NCBI GenBank assembly: GCA_903813345.2 | Contig: CAIIXF020000006.1 | Location: forward strand, 20,591,936 to 20,655,935 | Source: Owenia fusiformis | Lineage: Eukaryota > Annelida > Polychaeta > Sabellida > Oweniidae | Direction: 5' to 3' | DNA length: 64,000 nt | In this document: positions 36,784 to 50,158 of the stretch, piece after piece | Layout: each line of letters begins with the position of its first letter | Position numbering within the stretch: the stretch's first letter is position 1 | Notes under the pieces: model-generated | The model's database searches: none | What the model was told of the DNA's origin: nothing | Seen by the model: the letters and a program-made list of their open reading frames with translations, nothing else | Position numbers and translations under genes: made by a program

Positions 36784-39700
36784 ATGATTCACAGTTTATT
36801 TATCATCAATAGTTCGGGGTAAGTTATATATGATTTCTAAACAGATATACCAAATCAAGGTGGTGGAAATCATCAAGCAGCTTTGTCGGTGAATTTTATG
36901 ACGAAAAGCAAAAGGTTTGGTTATCGGCTTTACTTTCAAAAGTAAAGTAGGTAGTTTGGCACTAGCAGGTATAACTCTGAACTCACTATTGTGGACTATT
37001 GCTTGTTTATGGTCAACTTGCGGCTATATTACTCTAAGTAAATGTCCTTAAATATGTTCATAATCTCTCGGAATATTTCAAGTTTAAGGTTCAGCTGGAA
37101 AGTAACATTTTGGTAAAAAATTGCTATACCTGCACATGTTATTTTCTGGTACATAATTAAGTATGAAGGCATGTGTGTATTTCCTTGCTTTTTTCAGGAA
37201 AGTATCATTACACTGTCTATTTTTAGTAAACCTGGAAACAGGTCAATGGTAGCTCCTGTGTTGTCTGGAAACTTTGAAAGAAAATTTGGAAAAACAGGAA
37301 GTGTGAAATATCAGAATTCCCTGGAGTTCCCTTTGAATGCCTACCAGATAATCTAAAAGAAGACAATGTAATGATAGTTTCCTGAAAAAAGCAAGGAAAT
37401 TGATACATGCCTTCATACTTTATTTTGTACCAGAAAATAACATGTGCAGGTACAGTGCTGATATATAATAATTAAGGGTGCGTTTTCAAACTAAACAGAG
37501 TGCTCCTACCAAAATGAATTTGCCTACATACCCCTGAGACTCTTATCTGATAGATAGAATGCACAAATAAAACAAAAGTTTTGCTCTTATAGGTAAAAAG
37601 TTCTCTTGAAATTTCGAAATGATTTTACCTGTTAATTCTGTCCTTGGTCAGCCATTTTTGCGGAAGTTACACTGAAACGGAAACTCCATGAAACGAAACG
37701 AAATCAGAAAAAATATGGCACACATTGTGCGCATGTGCAGCAAAGTTTAAACCAATCATATTATTTGATTTTTTTGCGCACGTGAATTATTTGCTTCTGA
37801 GCACTTACAAGCTTACCACAATAAACAAACCTGGCAGAGACTACCCTTAGCCTACTTCATTTTGGGAAAATTTCAGCTCAAACTCGTGACAAATGCATAA
37901 TGCATACGCTGGTGTGAAGCCTTGGAGACACTTATTTTGGTAAATATGATTTATGGTGTATACTTTTCTGCAGTTTGTGGGAGTTTGGGACATTAAATGT
38001 TAAAATTCAAGAAAATATGCCAATTAAACGACTGATCAATTTTTTACCAAAATGTTACTTTCCAGCTGTACCTTAAAAATTTTTGCTCAAGTGCGCCAAA
38101 TGTGAAATCTGATTGGTTGGAATTCCTGGGAAAATACTTCTGCACTCATTTTGACCCCCTGGAAATTTTTGAAAACTGAACCCCCCTTGGCAAATCCTGG
38201 CTACGGGCCTGCAAAGTCACCGTCAGTGTGTTCTTTAAATAGTTTATGAGAGATCTATGAAGAATAAGGTCTTCAATGATCTTCCTGCAATTTTTTTCGT
38301 TTTTTTAAACATTTTTATACTGTCATTTTCTGGAATTGGAGCATAGCATTGTTGGGTGAACAGAAGGGTTGTCCCATTTGATACCAACTCCATACATACA
38401 TAGACATCCCTCTGACCTGGAACTGATTCACGGTGTATCTGCTGCTCACACTGCTCTGGTGATAATCAATGTTTATTACTGGAAAATAGTCAGATCAGTT
38501 GTAAAAACACAATGTTTAAAAAGCAGTAGAAACACAATAGAAAATAATTATTCCTTGGGACTTTGGGTTGTTCATAAATCCAGAAATATGTGACCTCAAA
38601 GGAAATACGTCCTGTCGGTCATTATTATTTGTTTACCCTAGGGGTCACAAATGATATTTCGAAGATGGTGGGAAGTTCAAAATTTGCAGCTAAATCAATG
38701 ATATTAGACAATTGTGCTTGGGATCGTGTTATTTTTGGGCACCATTTTGATGATAAAAAGTAAGGTGAGTTTGCCCTTTACAAGAGGTGAGTTTGTATCG
38801 AGTCCGCTCGTGTCTGCAGTATTTTTTTCACAAAATCAAAATTTTATCAATTTTTAAAATGTTGCAAATGATACGCGTCTCGATTCAAAGCATGACCGTC
38901 ATCTTGACTGATGAAAACAGCAATTTTACTGATTATTGCGCTTCATTTGTAAGAAAGTATTGAATATGATTTGGCAAATTTTGAGAAACTTATTTTTTGT
39001 TATTTTACCACAATCAGGAAAAGTGCGAAACTAAATCATACACGGAAAGTACTAGGAGTACAGTAATCCTTGAGTTCATTCTCCTGTAACAATATTTAGT
39101 ACATGTACTTTGATTTTGCTGATTTTAGTTTGTTTTGTATTTTTCAGGGATGTCTTCATGGAGAAGCACTGGAAAAGTGTCATTAATAGATCGATCTGTG
39201 ATTATTTCTTCGAGGCTCAAGGCAAGGTGAGATGTCAAGTCATTTACTAATTACTATGGTCATATTCCCAGGGATGAAAAATGTAGAAAATACAAATAGC
39301 AATTAAAGGTAGGATCACATAGATAGGGGTTGACAAACTATCTACCATCTCAAATACAGGGTGTATATTATCTACCAAAAAGATCAGTACTGCAGTTACT
39401 TATTAAATTGTTGAAGCTGAGAGCTAAATGTTTTGTTCATAGAGAAACTTCTACTCTATAGATTAGTCATTTTTAATGTGATCACATTCATATTTCTAAG
39501 TTTCCTTATGAGCACTAAAATATTGTCTCTTCAACTGATTAGTGTTTGGCATTCAGTATGAAAAATCTAATAAGATCACCTATTGATAGGGACATGTTGT
39601 ACATTTTTTATCACAGTAATCTGATTGGTTGGTCACCGTTTGAGTTTGAGTACCGGGAGTACAGAGTACTGAATACAATCATATGACCAAATCAAAATGC

Positions 39701-42700
39701 TTCAAAATTCCTAGACATGTGATAAAATCATCATCACACATTTCAGCTTATGTGATACAGGAAATATTCCACTCGGGTGACAATGTAGCATACCGTTCAA
39801 GCTTTGCTTTCTTGAATGATACAGTATTACCTTTCACATAATATTTCCTGAATCACATGCTGAAACATTTGATAACTGATATTGTCCTTGTTAAAGCAGC
39901 CGTGTATAAAAGGGGCTCGGGGGCTCATACAAGCCCTCCCCCTGATATTTCCTAAAAAATGGTTTAACATGGGAAAAATATTTTTGTGTGGGGGTGCTTT
40001 GGGGATTGGAGCGAATCAAGCCCCCAGCTGGCTACAGGCATGTAAAATATTGTGAATATTTGCAGGCTGGAACACCTGAGGATGTCCCACCAGTTATACG
40101 TACCCCCCATCACTATCTCATAAATATCTACAGAAATCAACTCTACTTTGTTGCCGTAGTTACAACAGAAGGTAAGCGAGGAATTAATTCAGATTAAAAG
40201 TTAGGAATTCTTTATGTAATTTAATAATTTTAATAATTCTTAACAGCATGAAAAACTCATTTTTATTACATCATAAAAATTTTTACTACTTATTGTAATT
40301 TTGTGTTGATATTAGAAATTCTGATCCAAGTAAAAATCTGTCAAAAATAAAAATAAAAAGCAGCATCCCATGTAGACAGTGAGTAAGATGTGGACTTTAC
40401 TATTAAATAATAATGTGTTTTTTCAGTCCCTCCATTGTTTGTGATTGAGTTTCTACATCGTGTGGTAGAAATGTTTGAGGATTATTTCACGGAATGCACA
40501 GAGTCCTCTATTAAAGAAAATTATGTTATCGTGTATGAGGTAGGAATTTGAAAAATTTAAAGTTAACTATCTGAGATGCTTTTCAAAAATATTCTGTAAA
40601 CTTAAGAAAAATAATGTAGAGTAATTGCTCTTTTTAATTCAGAAATAAAGTGCATATCTAACTTTGACAATAAATGTACAGTAATATATTACCTGGGATT
40701 AGCAAAATACAGATAAAACCTTGCATTTTATTCCCTTATTTGGCTTTTGACTATGGATGCATGTTATGTTTTTCCTTAAATGGTCTTAATAACAAAAAAT
40801 CAATTGTTTTGTTCTGCTTCCCATGTTAGCTCTTAGATGAGATGTTAGACAATGGATTCCCCTTAGCAACAGAGTCTAATATTTTAAAAGAATTAATAAG
40901 ACCCCCAAACCTCCTCAGAACTATCACCGACACTGTCACCGGCAAATCTTCTAAGTAAGTCATTGCAAGACTCAGTGTGATGTCACAAGTTTATATTGTG
41001 ATGTCACAACCCTGCATTCATTTGTTTTGTCACATGCTTGACAAGTTGTGATGCAACAAATTGCAGTTGGATTGAGTTCAGCATGTTTATTCTATGTTGT
41101 TTGTACATCCTTTATAGGGGTTTGTTTAACATTTATTAATATTTTCTCTTTACTTTTAGTTTTTACAGTAATCTTTTTATTTTATTCTATTTAGTTATGC
41201 ACCTTGTCTGCTTTTATATTTTGTTATACAGGGTGACTCATAAATTTAGTTGTTGAATTATAATACAGTTGTACTAGATTTTGTGTCACCCTGTAGCATT
41301 TTTGCTTATGGTGGTTACACAGACCTTGTAAAATATCCGAAATGGACAATAATATTCTCCTTAAAATGTTGCATATTTGATGATTTTGGATTGAATAAAT
41401 AAGAAAGTGTATGTAAACCTGTGAATTGTTTCAAAAATGGAACTTTAATGTTGAAGTTCATTTAAATAATTCTAATAAGAAATTGCATAATGGAATATTC
41501 AGGACCAAATGGTATATTTTGCACAGGTCCATCACACCTATATATTTATTAATATTTTAATTTTCGATAATTTTAATAAATCCTAAAATACAATAAAATA
41601 TGTATAGTGGACACTGTTCAATACGTTTTGTTGAGGATAATTTAAGGAATATGTACTGGTTATCTATGCACCATTCAGTGGTATTCTTGGGACCCCCATG
41701 TAGGAAGGGCTGGGGAGTTGATAAAATAAAGATTGGATGTCATATTCCCTATCCAGAGAGTAACCTAGTGATTGAATCTCCCCACCCAGGGAGCAATAAT
41801 AGCTGGTCAAATATAGTAAAAGTTCTGTACTCAAGGAACGAAATACTCTGTCAAAGTCCCATTTCCTGGGAAAATATTACATGTCAAATTCCCAAAATTT
41901 CCCACTTGGGGTCTCACTCAAACCTTTGTATTGTGCATTTAGTGTTCACTAATACAGGTTTTACTGTATATTATGTTTTTGGCTGCTGTTCTGCACATTT
42001 CTGTTGTACTAATTGTAACTAATTTTATATTCAATAGGCAATATTGCTGTTTGCTTAATGACTATTTATTTGCCCCATGGAACACCATTGTCATATTTCA
42101 AATTTACTTATGCTTGCTAAAGGTTGGCCCTGACAGATGTTTTATTATTCCCTGCTCTGTCCAATTTTAAATGCTGATTTCCAAATATTTTTTACAAATA
42201 TTAACAGCTTATGGAGGAAATGTTGGATAATGGGTTTCCACTTATGATGGAAAACAACATGCTAAAAGACCTGATTAAACCGCCATCTATCTTGAGAAGT
42301 GTTGTAAGCACTGTGACGGGTCAGTCAACTACGTAAGTGCCACCTATAGGTAGATTATGGGAACCCGTGGGGTACAGGCCTGGTTAAAATTGAGTTGATC
42401 ACAGAACAAAATAGTCCCTGGATAATTTTTTTTCTTGCAAATATATGAATGAGTTTCATTCTGTGAGCTGTGTTTTCATTAACCAATGAATAAATTTTTT
42501 CTATTAATTCCTTTTTTGGGCAAGTGGAATCTACTTCCAGAAACACACAAAATGCATTAATCTTAATATGAATTGACGTCGATATTTTAACCCCTATATC
42601 TTTGTTTTTCCAATTCATGTTGATTTTAAAAATACATTATTATTTGGTTCTGGTGGCTTGGTTTTGGGCAATGCAATGCTTTATGGGTTAGTCTTCTCCC

Positions 42701-45700
42701 TGTAGGGCAGCTTTTATGATATTCAACCAGATTTGGGAATTAGCCATATCATATAAAAACTTGAAATGCCTTTGTTGTGTTTTTCTCAATTTTTATATGT
42801 TACATTGTGGGGTTGGTGCTCACTAGGGGATAGGTGCCTAATACAATGTTAATTGTATATATAAAAGTCCAGTCTAATAAAAACAATTTGCAGTTGACAA
42901 AAAATAGTTATTTTCAAATCTGCATGGCTACATAATTCTAATTCTCTTGTTCTGTACTTGAGCACAAATTTTGCATGTTGTGTAGCATGAATGTCTGTAG
43001 CATATTTCACCATGTTATGCTTTCATTGATGTGACTTTCTGACATGCTTCTTGATATAATTTGCAAAAATGTCACTTTTTATTTCAAAATTGTGTAACTG
43101 AAATAAATGTTGTGGAAAAATAAGAGAAGTTTGTCTTATATAAGAATCACTGGAATGGGAAAAAATATGAGTTCACAAATTGTTCTCTTTAAAATAAAAT
43201 TATATTTTTGCAAAAGTGACTACAGTAGGTATTTCTTAGGTGTTGTTTGCTTTTATGTAAAATTAAAAAAAACATTATTTAATATAATAAACAGAGAATG
43301 CATTCTGAGATAGAAAAGTAGCTTTAATGACATATTCTTAAAAATCCATGTCAGAAAGTAAACGTCATGACAACATGGCAAATTGTAGCAAATAAGTATG
43401 TCTAATCTCTAACTTTAGTACACTATACTAAATGCACCATTACCAAAATCCAAATTCTATCTTGTAAAATTTAAAAGTATACAATAAAATATGATTTTGC
43501 ACTTTTATAAATTACGCTTCTCTGAATTGTGTCATTAGACGTGGAGGTAATTTGTTATATTGTGAACACCATAAATTTACTGTGTAAAATTTCATCTTTG
43601 TATCGTTTTTTCATCATTGTTTCATCATTCTGTAATTCTCATCATTGTATCATTTTTATAACCATCAGCATATTGGCTGAGTTGGCTCAGTATGTCATTA
43701 AAGTATGACATAACTTTTCTTTTGTCATCATTGTTAATACAGAAGTAGAAAATTTTCATCATTGTATAGGAGAATGGAAGTATGTTTGAGAATGGTCATC
43801 ATTTTTTTTTCTGATAGTAATTATTATTTCATTAGATAATGGTCATTATTGTATTGGAATCCTATTTTTCATCGTTTTGACCATTGAATAAGAGCATTTT
43901 ATCCTTGTATTTGCTCATTTCACAATTATTATCATTGTTCGATAATTCTCTTCATTTAATTCAAAAATTGTCATCATTTTATTTGGTCATCATTATGTTT
44001 ATGTTTTTTTTTTATCTTAGCTTTGTTGAAGAACGCTACTTTGTTGAGTTCAGTGAGTAAGTAACACCAAAGAAATGTCAAGGTGACCAAAAATGACACG
44101 GTGGCTAAAGATCGGAATTTGAAAATGTTTGTTTAACATAGAGATCATCACGCCCAGTGATCAGAAAAATGGGATGGAGGGGAGCAGGCAATTTCTGCTA
44201 GAAAATTTAACAAAGCGGAAGATTCATTTTTTCAGGAGAAGTTTAATTTTATTTAATTGCTGAATGGATAGGCACACAGTATATGATAAAATATGTTAGC
44301 TCTTCTAGGGTTTTTTGAATCAATACATTTCTGAGATATGAAATCTATTAAAAAGGCGTAAGGCCACCAACGTGCATATGTCAATGTTTTGCCATAAATC
44401 AAGCAACAATGGTCTACTATGGCATTATTTTTGCTTCTTTATTCGTTAAATTCAAATATATTTGATATATGGAATATCTATATTCGCTAAATCAATTATC
44501 GTTCGGTAAAAACATTTATATATTTGTAACAGCGAATTAAGTTTTCAAAAAAGCCAATGGATTAAATCCCTTAATACTATGTGCATTTAATTACATATTT
44601 TATTCACTAAATGATATATGTTTTGCGTAAACTGTTATGGTATTCCTTAAGAGTAATACATATATGCGTAATACCGAATTTCTATTTGAACCCTTACCGA
44701 AATAAGTTAGTCTATATTTACCAAATGATTTATTTTTTAATAACAAAGTTAATGCTTTTTACCGAAAGCTAATTTGCTATTTACCGAATGCAATAATTAA
44801 AATTAAACCAATATTCGATAAGTTTCGTTGATGTTCGATATTTTGTAACATGACCTCGAGTTTTGCAAAATGGCCGCGCAGCTATTCAACATCGTTTTCA
44901 TATATCACGTGACTGAAAGTCTCGTAAAGTATCGAAAAATAACGATTTATCGAATGTGGCATTCGGTATTTACCGAATATAAATAAGTTAAATACCGAAT
45001 GTATAAATAATCAATTGATTTATACGTGCGCTAAGGAAAACAAATTGAATCGCTGTATCAAACAAATACATTTGTATAGATATCAAAAGTAATTGCCAAC
45101 ACAAAGAACAAGTGAAACTGTTCAGCGAATATAAATTGTATCAATTATTATTTTCGATAAAATAAAAAAACATTCGATAGATTGGGTGAAGGTTTGGTTA
45201 ATTGTTTGTTTTATTTGGTATGTATGGAATATTTAATGTACCGAATAAAGAAGCAGTTTAAACACCATAGTCTACATGACCTGTAATAAATACTTGTAAA
45301 TGACATAATCGTAACAAAATTAATGCCATTGCTGACTTTATGAAATGACTTTCCATACACTGTATAAAAAAGTAATAGAAAATAATTAAAATGGGATGGA
45401 GGGGGAGGGGAAACTTTCTAGCAGAAATTGCCTGCTCCCCCTCCTTCCCATTTTCCTGATCACTGGGCGTGATCATTACATTTGGTTGATATTTTTAAGG
45501 AAAGTATAAATTCTTATTTCCATCTTGGCATTTTAAAAAGCAAAGATTTTTAATGCGACGCTGTGGTATGTTAAAACTACGCAGCTTTTTAACGCTTCAG
45601 CTTTCTAATTGGTCAATTTCCTGCAGATTTGAATTAAAAAAGGTATTTGATATAATGATATTCATACATTTATAACATAGAAAAACAATGACAACTTTTA

Positions 45701-48700
45701 TGAATTTCAGTTTAAAATGTTAGTTGAGCTTGCAGTTAATTTTACAAATAATGTTAAAACTGTAGGATTTGACTATTCACTCCTTTTGTTCCCAATTAGG
45801 TCATAAATTAACACATTAAAATCGACTGCATGGCATTGTATACATTTTGTAGACAATTAATACTTCTTGATAATGTACTTGTACTAATTATAAAGTTAAT
45901 GAATTAACTTTCACAACTGATTACAACAATGAACAAAGTTCTGCAATACATGACAAAGTTTCTTTTATATGTCTACTCACTGAGTTCAAAATTCAAACAA
46001 AAAATGGAGAAATTTAATTTCAAGTGCACAATTCTAAATATGTAACATTAACTAACATATAGTCTTCAATTTATGAAAAATATATGATTGGTGCCTCTAG
46101 ACTATTGTACTAAAGTTACTGTGTGCAAGTATTCAAGGGCGGACTTCAATCCCATAAGCATCTTTTCATAGTACAGATTTTAAAGGTGCTAATGCATTAT
46201 GGGATTGGGGTACATCTTGTGCTTTAACTGATGTGTGATTTGCTTTTCCACTCTAGAGGGCTCCCTAACCAGCTAACTGATATGATCACTAGGTCAAAGT
46301 AAGTGTCCATCTTGGGAAGCATATCCCATAATTCATAGTCTAGCTACAAGCCCTTATTACTCCCCCCATTACTCACCACCACTGTTGTTGAGGTAGATAA
46401 GGAGGGGGGGTCAAAATTCTTGAAGCAAGACTGCATTCTTTTAAATATTTACTCTTGTATTCTTCTTGTTCTTTTTACTATTTTGAGGAATTGGATGTTT
46501 ATTTACATTTTAGCCTTATTATCATTATTTTATGAAAAGGTTATTCCTTATTATGTAATTAGTCATCAGAGTCAACTATGAAAGATGAGTTTCTGCTTTA
46601 CCCACAATTTTAATGCTAGAGCTACACTTTTACAGCTTTTGGCACCTTTACAACTAGCTTTAGTTTTAATTCTCTCGTTTTATTTTTACTTTTATTTAGA
46701 TAGATTTTCATGTATACATATATAAGCAGGCCTAGAATATGTATAATTGAAGGCCCAAATAACTAGATACTGTCTGCATTAAGGGCCTAGTACATACATT
46801 AAAGAAAGCCTAGTACATGTATGCATTAAGATAGTTACATGTAAAAAAGGTCCAAGTCTAATAACTCATTTCACTGAGCTATATTCTCACTTAGCCTGTC
46901 TCATAATATGCATAACTTTACAGTCTTACATTTAATCACTCTATGCATTCTAATTATATATATCTACTGTAACCTAATGCAATAAAACCTGTGTAAGTGG
47001 AAAACCTCTCTTACCTCTAAAAAGTGTTCTACTTTGCAAGTGTTCAACTTAGGCAGGTTTAATTAACATAAGGTTGATGGGTCATTCCACTTACAAAGGT
47101 GTTCCACTTATAGACTTTTTCCACTTAGTAGTTTTTACTATAATATTTTACAATTCTAAAAAGTATTGTCTTGTTTTCATTTTAGCCATAGCACAATTAA
47201 AGTTCACTACTAATTTCATATTAAGATTTTCTCAGGAATCTAAAATAGTGAATCTTAACTTTTCAGTGTCAGTTCCACCCTTCCTACAGGGCAACTTTCC
47301 AATGTGCCATGGAGAAGAACGGGAGTGAAATACACAAACAATGAGGCATATTTTGACCTGATAGAAGAAATAGATGTAATACTAGATAAATCAGGGTCTA
47401 CAGTTACTGCAGAAATCCAAGGATATGTGAGTTATTGTGTATTTTTCAAGAAATAGGTTGATGAAATTTAATGGTTTTCAATCAGTATCCCATTTAACAG
47501 GTGTTAAAGATCCTTAATTTTGACTATTATCAGTTACTTGTTTTATCATCCTATCTCTTAAATTTTGTATATACAGTTTGATTCTTGGAAAATTAGATTT
47601 TCATTATAAATTAGATATTCATTTCTGTAATTTATTGTTTTACAGGTAGACTGTCTGATCAAGCTAAGTGGGATGCCAGACCTGACACTATCATTTGTTA
47701 ATCCTCGTCTTCTGGATGATGTCAGCTTTCATCCTTGTGTTCGATTTAAGAGATGGGAGGTAGGGCAGACTTTGCTGCATACATTATTTATAAGAATCCC
47801 CATATATTGATGTCACATATTGATGATGCATTTGATTTTGCCCCATTCTGAAAGCCAGTTCTTGTGGATTGGGTTGTCTTATACTTTTAGCTTGCATCCT
47901 TCTCTCACTATGATTATGCGTATATGCCATCACAGGCCCATAGCCTGGGGGGTGGGTTTGAAGAAATTCTGAAAAATGAGCCTCAAATTTAATAAAATCA
48001 GGAAATGTCCCAATTTTTCAGCAGATCACAGGGTTTGAACTCCACCTTTTAATTCATACCACACTGGAAATTTCTGATTATTGGCCTGCATCAGCTGGTT
48101 AAATAACTCTGCTTTAGTACCCTTTAATCATTGCCAATTTCTGAGTGCCCCACCAACATTGCCAATTATTATCTTACAGAGTGAGAAGGTGTTATCATTT
48201 GTGCCACCAGATGGCGCTTTCAAAGTGATGTCATACCACATAGGAGCTCAAAAGTAAGAACTCTTCCTTCACAATAATAATTTATGCACATTATAAACAC
48301 AATACAGAGGAATTAGCAAGGAATAAAGTGAACAGGCCTCTACTTTTGTCTGACACTTAATAAGAAGTCAAGAAAGTCAATTACTTTAGTGAAAGTAGTT
48401 CAGCAGTCCATTTCAATGAAAAAATAATTGAGTTATTGGCACTTAATACAATTTGATCCAGAGCAAAGAAAGTAGTAACATCATTATGTGAAAATACGTA
48501 ACATATTTATAATTGTTCATTTTTTATGTAGTTCCCCTTCATCTTCTTGTTGTAGTATGGTAGCCATTCCAGTGTATTTAAAGCACAGTATTCAATATAG
48601 AGAGGGAAGTGGGGGACGTTTAGATATTACAGTGGGACCACGACAGACTATGGGGAAAACAGTAAGTTTATTAGTACATACTCTGATAAATTCATGTATC

Positions 48701-50158
48701 AAGGAGCACATTCAGTTTGAACACATCCTTTATAGGACATTATCCTTTAGCTGGGAGTTTTCCGACAGTCTCTTAATAGGCATTTGAATTGATTCTAGTA
48801 TTCAAGACCCATTCAATTCATAAGAGAAAGTTTCTAGAGAAATGGCACCTTTTTTCAGCTATTTTTATGCTTTATTTATTTTTATTTTTTCAGGTAGAAA
48901 ATGTCTCCCTCGTTATACCATTCCCAAAGGCAGTGTTAAATGTTACTTTGACACCAAATCAAGGAAAATACTCATTTGATCCCGTATCTAAGATTATGAC
49001 CTGGGATGTCGGCCAGATAGATACTAACAAACTTCCAAATATAAGAGGAAATGTAAGTCCAGTTGCTTATGAAAAGATTGCATTGATGGTGTCTCAATGT
49101 ATCTCAAGGGTCTAGAAGAATAAAGTTAATTTTGTTAGGAAGGAGGGGGTTACTGAAAATAAAATGTTGATCAGAATTTTTTGATTTTTATGTCATCACC
49201 AGAAAATGGGAGACATATGTTATAGTCTCCAAATTTTTTGTGGATGATGTTTGATGGTCAGTTGTTGGTGTTTGGCATCTGTAACAAATGGCAGGTGGTG
49301 ACATTCTACATGTTAATGTCATGTTTTCATTTTAAGAGGGGAGTGGGAATTTACTTGATTTTTTCACAACTGATAGCATTTGAACGCTGTCCTTTAATTG
49401 TAATTATACTTGTATTATGATCAAATTAAGAATTTCAATTTTTTTTATTTCATTGAATAGACTTATTTGCGGATAGTGATGGATCAGGGATGTCTATATC
49501 ACGGGTGTTAAAACACGAATATACCATGAGCACATGCTTTGAGGATCCGCATTGTTTGAACCTACCGCCGAGCACACTTATACATTAAGACCCGTTACAC
49601 AGTCATGATACCGCCGAGCAAGCTCATTGCATCATCGGGTCTGCTTTACCCCCGTGTATGTGATATGAATAATTTATCAAAATGAAATAAAATTTCAGAT
49701 AAACTTGCAAACTGGTCAGCCTGTCCCCGAGAGCAACCCAACTATATCTGTAAATTTCACTATATCACAACTTGCCGTCTCTGGGGTGAAAGTCAACAGA
49801 TTGGATATGTACGGAGAGGTAAGAACAAAATTTTGCAATTTACTTTGTACATGTATTGATTTTTCTTTGCTTTATTTAGCTAATATTATCTTAAGTAACT
49901 GTTGGACATTTCTTTTAACTTAACTTATCACATGTATCAGAGATACATTATATTAGAATGGTGTAATATTGCTGTACTAAGGGGCAGTCCTAACTGTAGT
50001 GACATCTTGTTATATCCACCATTTTTGTATCAAATTGTCACACTGCAACCGGGTTGTAATATTTTGTCTTGTGAATTCCTTGTTTATTTCAGAAATACAA
50101 ACCATTCAAAGGAGTGAAGTACCTTACAAAGGCAGGGAAATTCCAAGTTAGGACATAA
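36784..50158 (+). CDS. AP3M1: AP-3 adaptor complex subunit mu, complete 12-exon gene
   Basis: This gene encodes the medium chain of the AP-3 adaptor, which recognises tyrosine-type sorting signals and sends cargo from endosomes or the trans-Golgi to lysosomes and related organelles. I joined coding exons at 36784-36818, 39148-39226, 40066-40171, 40427-40539, 40830-40954 (or 42208-42332), 47267-47426, 47646-47759, 48180-48253, 48556-48661, 48894-49052, 49699-49818 and 50093-50158. All introns are GT-AG and every phase matches. The total is 1257 nt, or 418 residues, the length I recall for vertebrate mu3. The start MIHSLFIINSSG lies in a good ATG context (ccaccATG). A longin-like domain covers about residues 1-140. 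The mu-homology domain begins near PWRRTGVKYTNNEAYFD and ends with LDMYGEKYKPFKGVKYLTKA and a C-terminal GKFQVRT. Identity to animal mu3 proteins is obvious by eye. No frameshift is present. Family and function are very secure; the 5' UTR and transcript ends are not. Confidence 0.97.
37083..38077. mobile_element. 995-bp TIR element in AP-3 mu intron 1
   Basis: The ends are imperfect inverted repeats of about 38 bp (tttaaggttcagctggaaag and its complement ending at 38077). A second inverted repeat is nested inside at about 37130-37452, with ends acctgcacatgttattttct and arms of 80-100 bp. No transposase frame is seen. Confidence 0.7.
40830..40954 (+). CDS. AP3M1: AP-3 mu exon 5, version A
   Basis: This 125-nt exon lies between ...gttag and gtaagt and ends in phase 2. 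It encodes LLDEMLDNGFPLATESNILK followed by ELIRPPNLLRTITDTVTGKSS. It covers the end of the longin domain and the linker to the cargo domain. Its first half is the closer match to the vertebrate sequence as I recall it (LATESNILKELI). It splices in frame from 40539 and to 47267, where the AA left over plus T makes Asn. Confidence 0.93.
41229..41293. mobile_element. 65-bp TA-flanked micro-element
   Basis: The ends CAGGGTGACTCA and TGTGTCACCCTG are inverted and bordered by TA on each side. It looks like a mariner-type MITE reduced almost to its termini. It lies between the two alternative AP-3 mu exons. Confidence 0.55.
42208..42332 (+). CDS. AP3M1: AP-3 mu exon 5, version B (mutually exclusive duplicate)
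   Basis: This is a second 125-nt exon 1.25 kb downstream of version A, with the same phase, its own acceptor (ttaacag) and its own gtaagt donor. It encodes LMEEMLDNGFPLMMENNMLK followed by DLIKPPSILRSVVSTVTGQST. The frame is intact and most changes are conservative, so it looks selected rather than decayed. Because 125 is not a multiple of three, including both versions or neither would shift the frame, so the two must be alternatives. The final AC plus T from exon 6 makes Thr instead of Asn. Confidence 0.9.
43590..44000. repeat. Degenerate 'tcatcattgt' low-complexity tract
   Basis: Phrases of the type tcatcattgt and atcattatt recur through about 400 bp of the AP-3 mu intron after exon 5B. 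It appears to be an old, decayed simple repeat. Confidence 0.6.
44145..45475. mobile_element. 1.3-kb inverted-repeat element with accgaat-rich core
   Basis: The arms of about 70 bp read atcacgcccagtgatcag and onward through a gggatggagggg/gagcaggcaatttctgc block, with the complement at 45395-45475. The roughly 800-bp interior is rich in taccgaat, attcggta and ttcgata words on both strands. No coding frame is seen. It lies in the AP-3 mu intron before exon 6. Confidence 0.65.
46978..47130. repeat. Dispersed 'ataaaacctgt..gtgttc' repeat
   Basis: The phrase 'aataaaacctgtgtaagtgg' and following gtgttc/ccactt units resemble sequence at 2957-3080 (aataaaacctgtcttagtga) and near 24840-25030. It is a short internally repetitive dispersed element. 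Confidence 0.5.

Noticed and set aside
41600-42022. 140-codon plus-strand frame between the two exon 5 copies
   Set aside because: It lies in an AP-3 mu intron and shows no recognisable domain. Its 'gtgttcactaatacaggttttactgtat' end matches a dispersed repeat.
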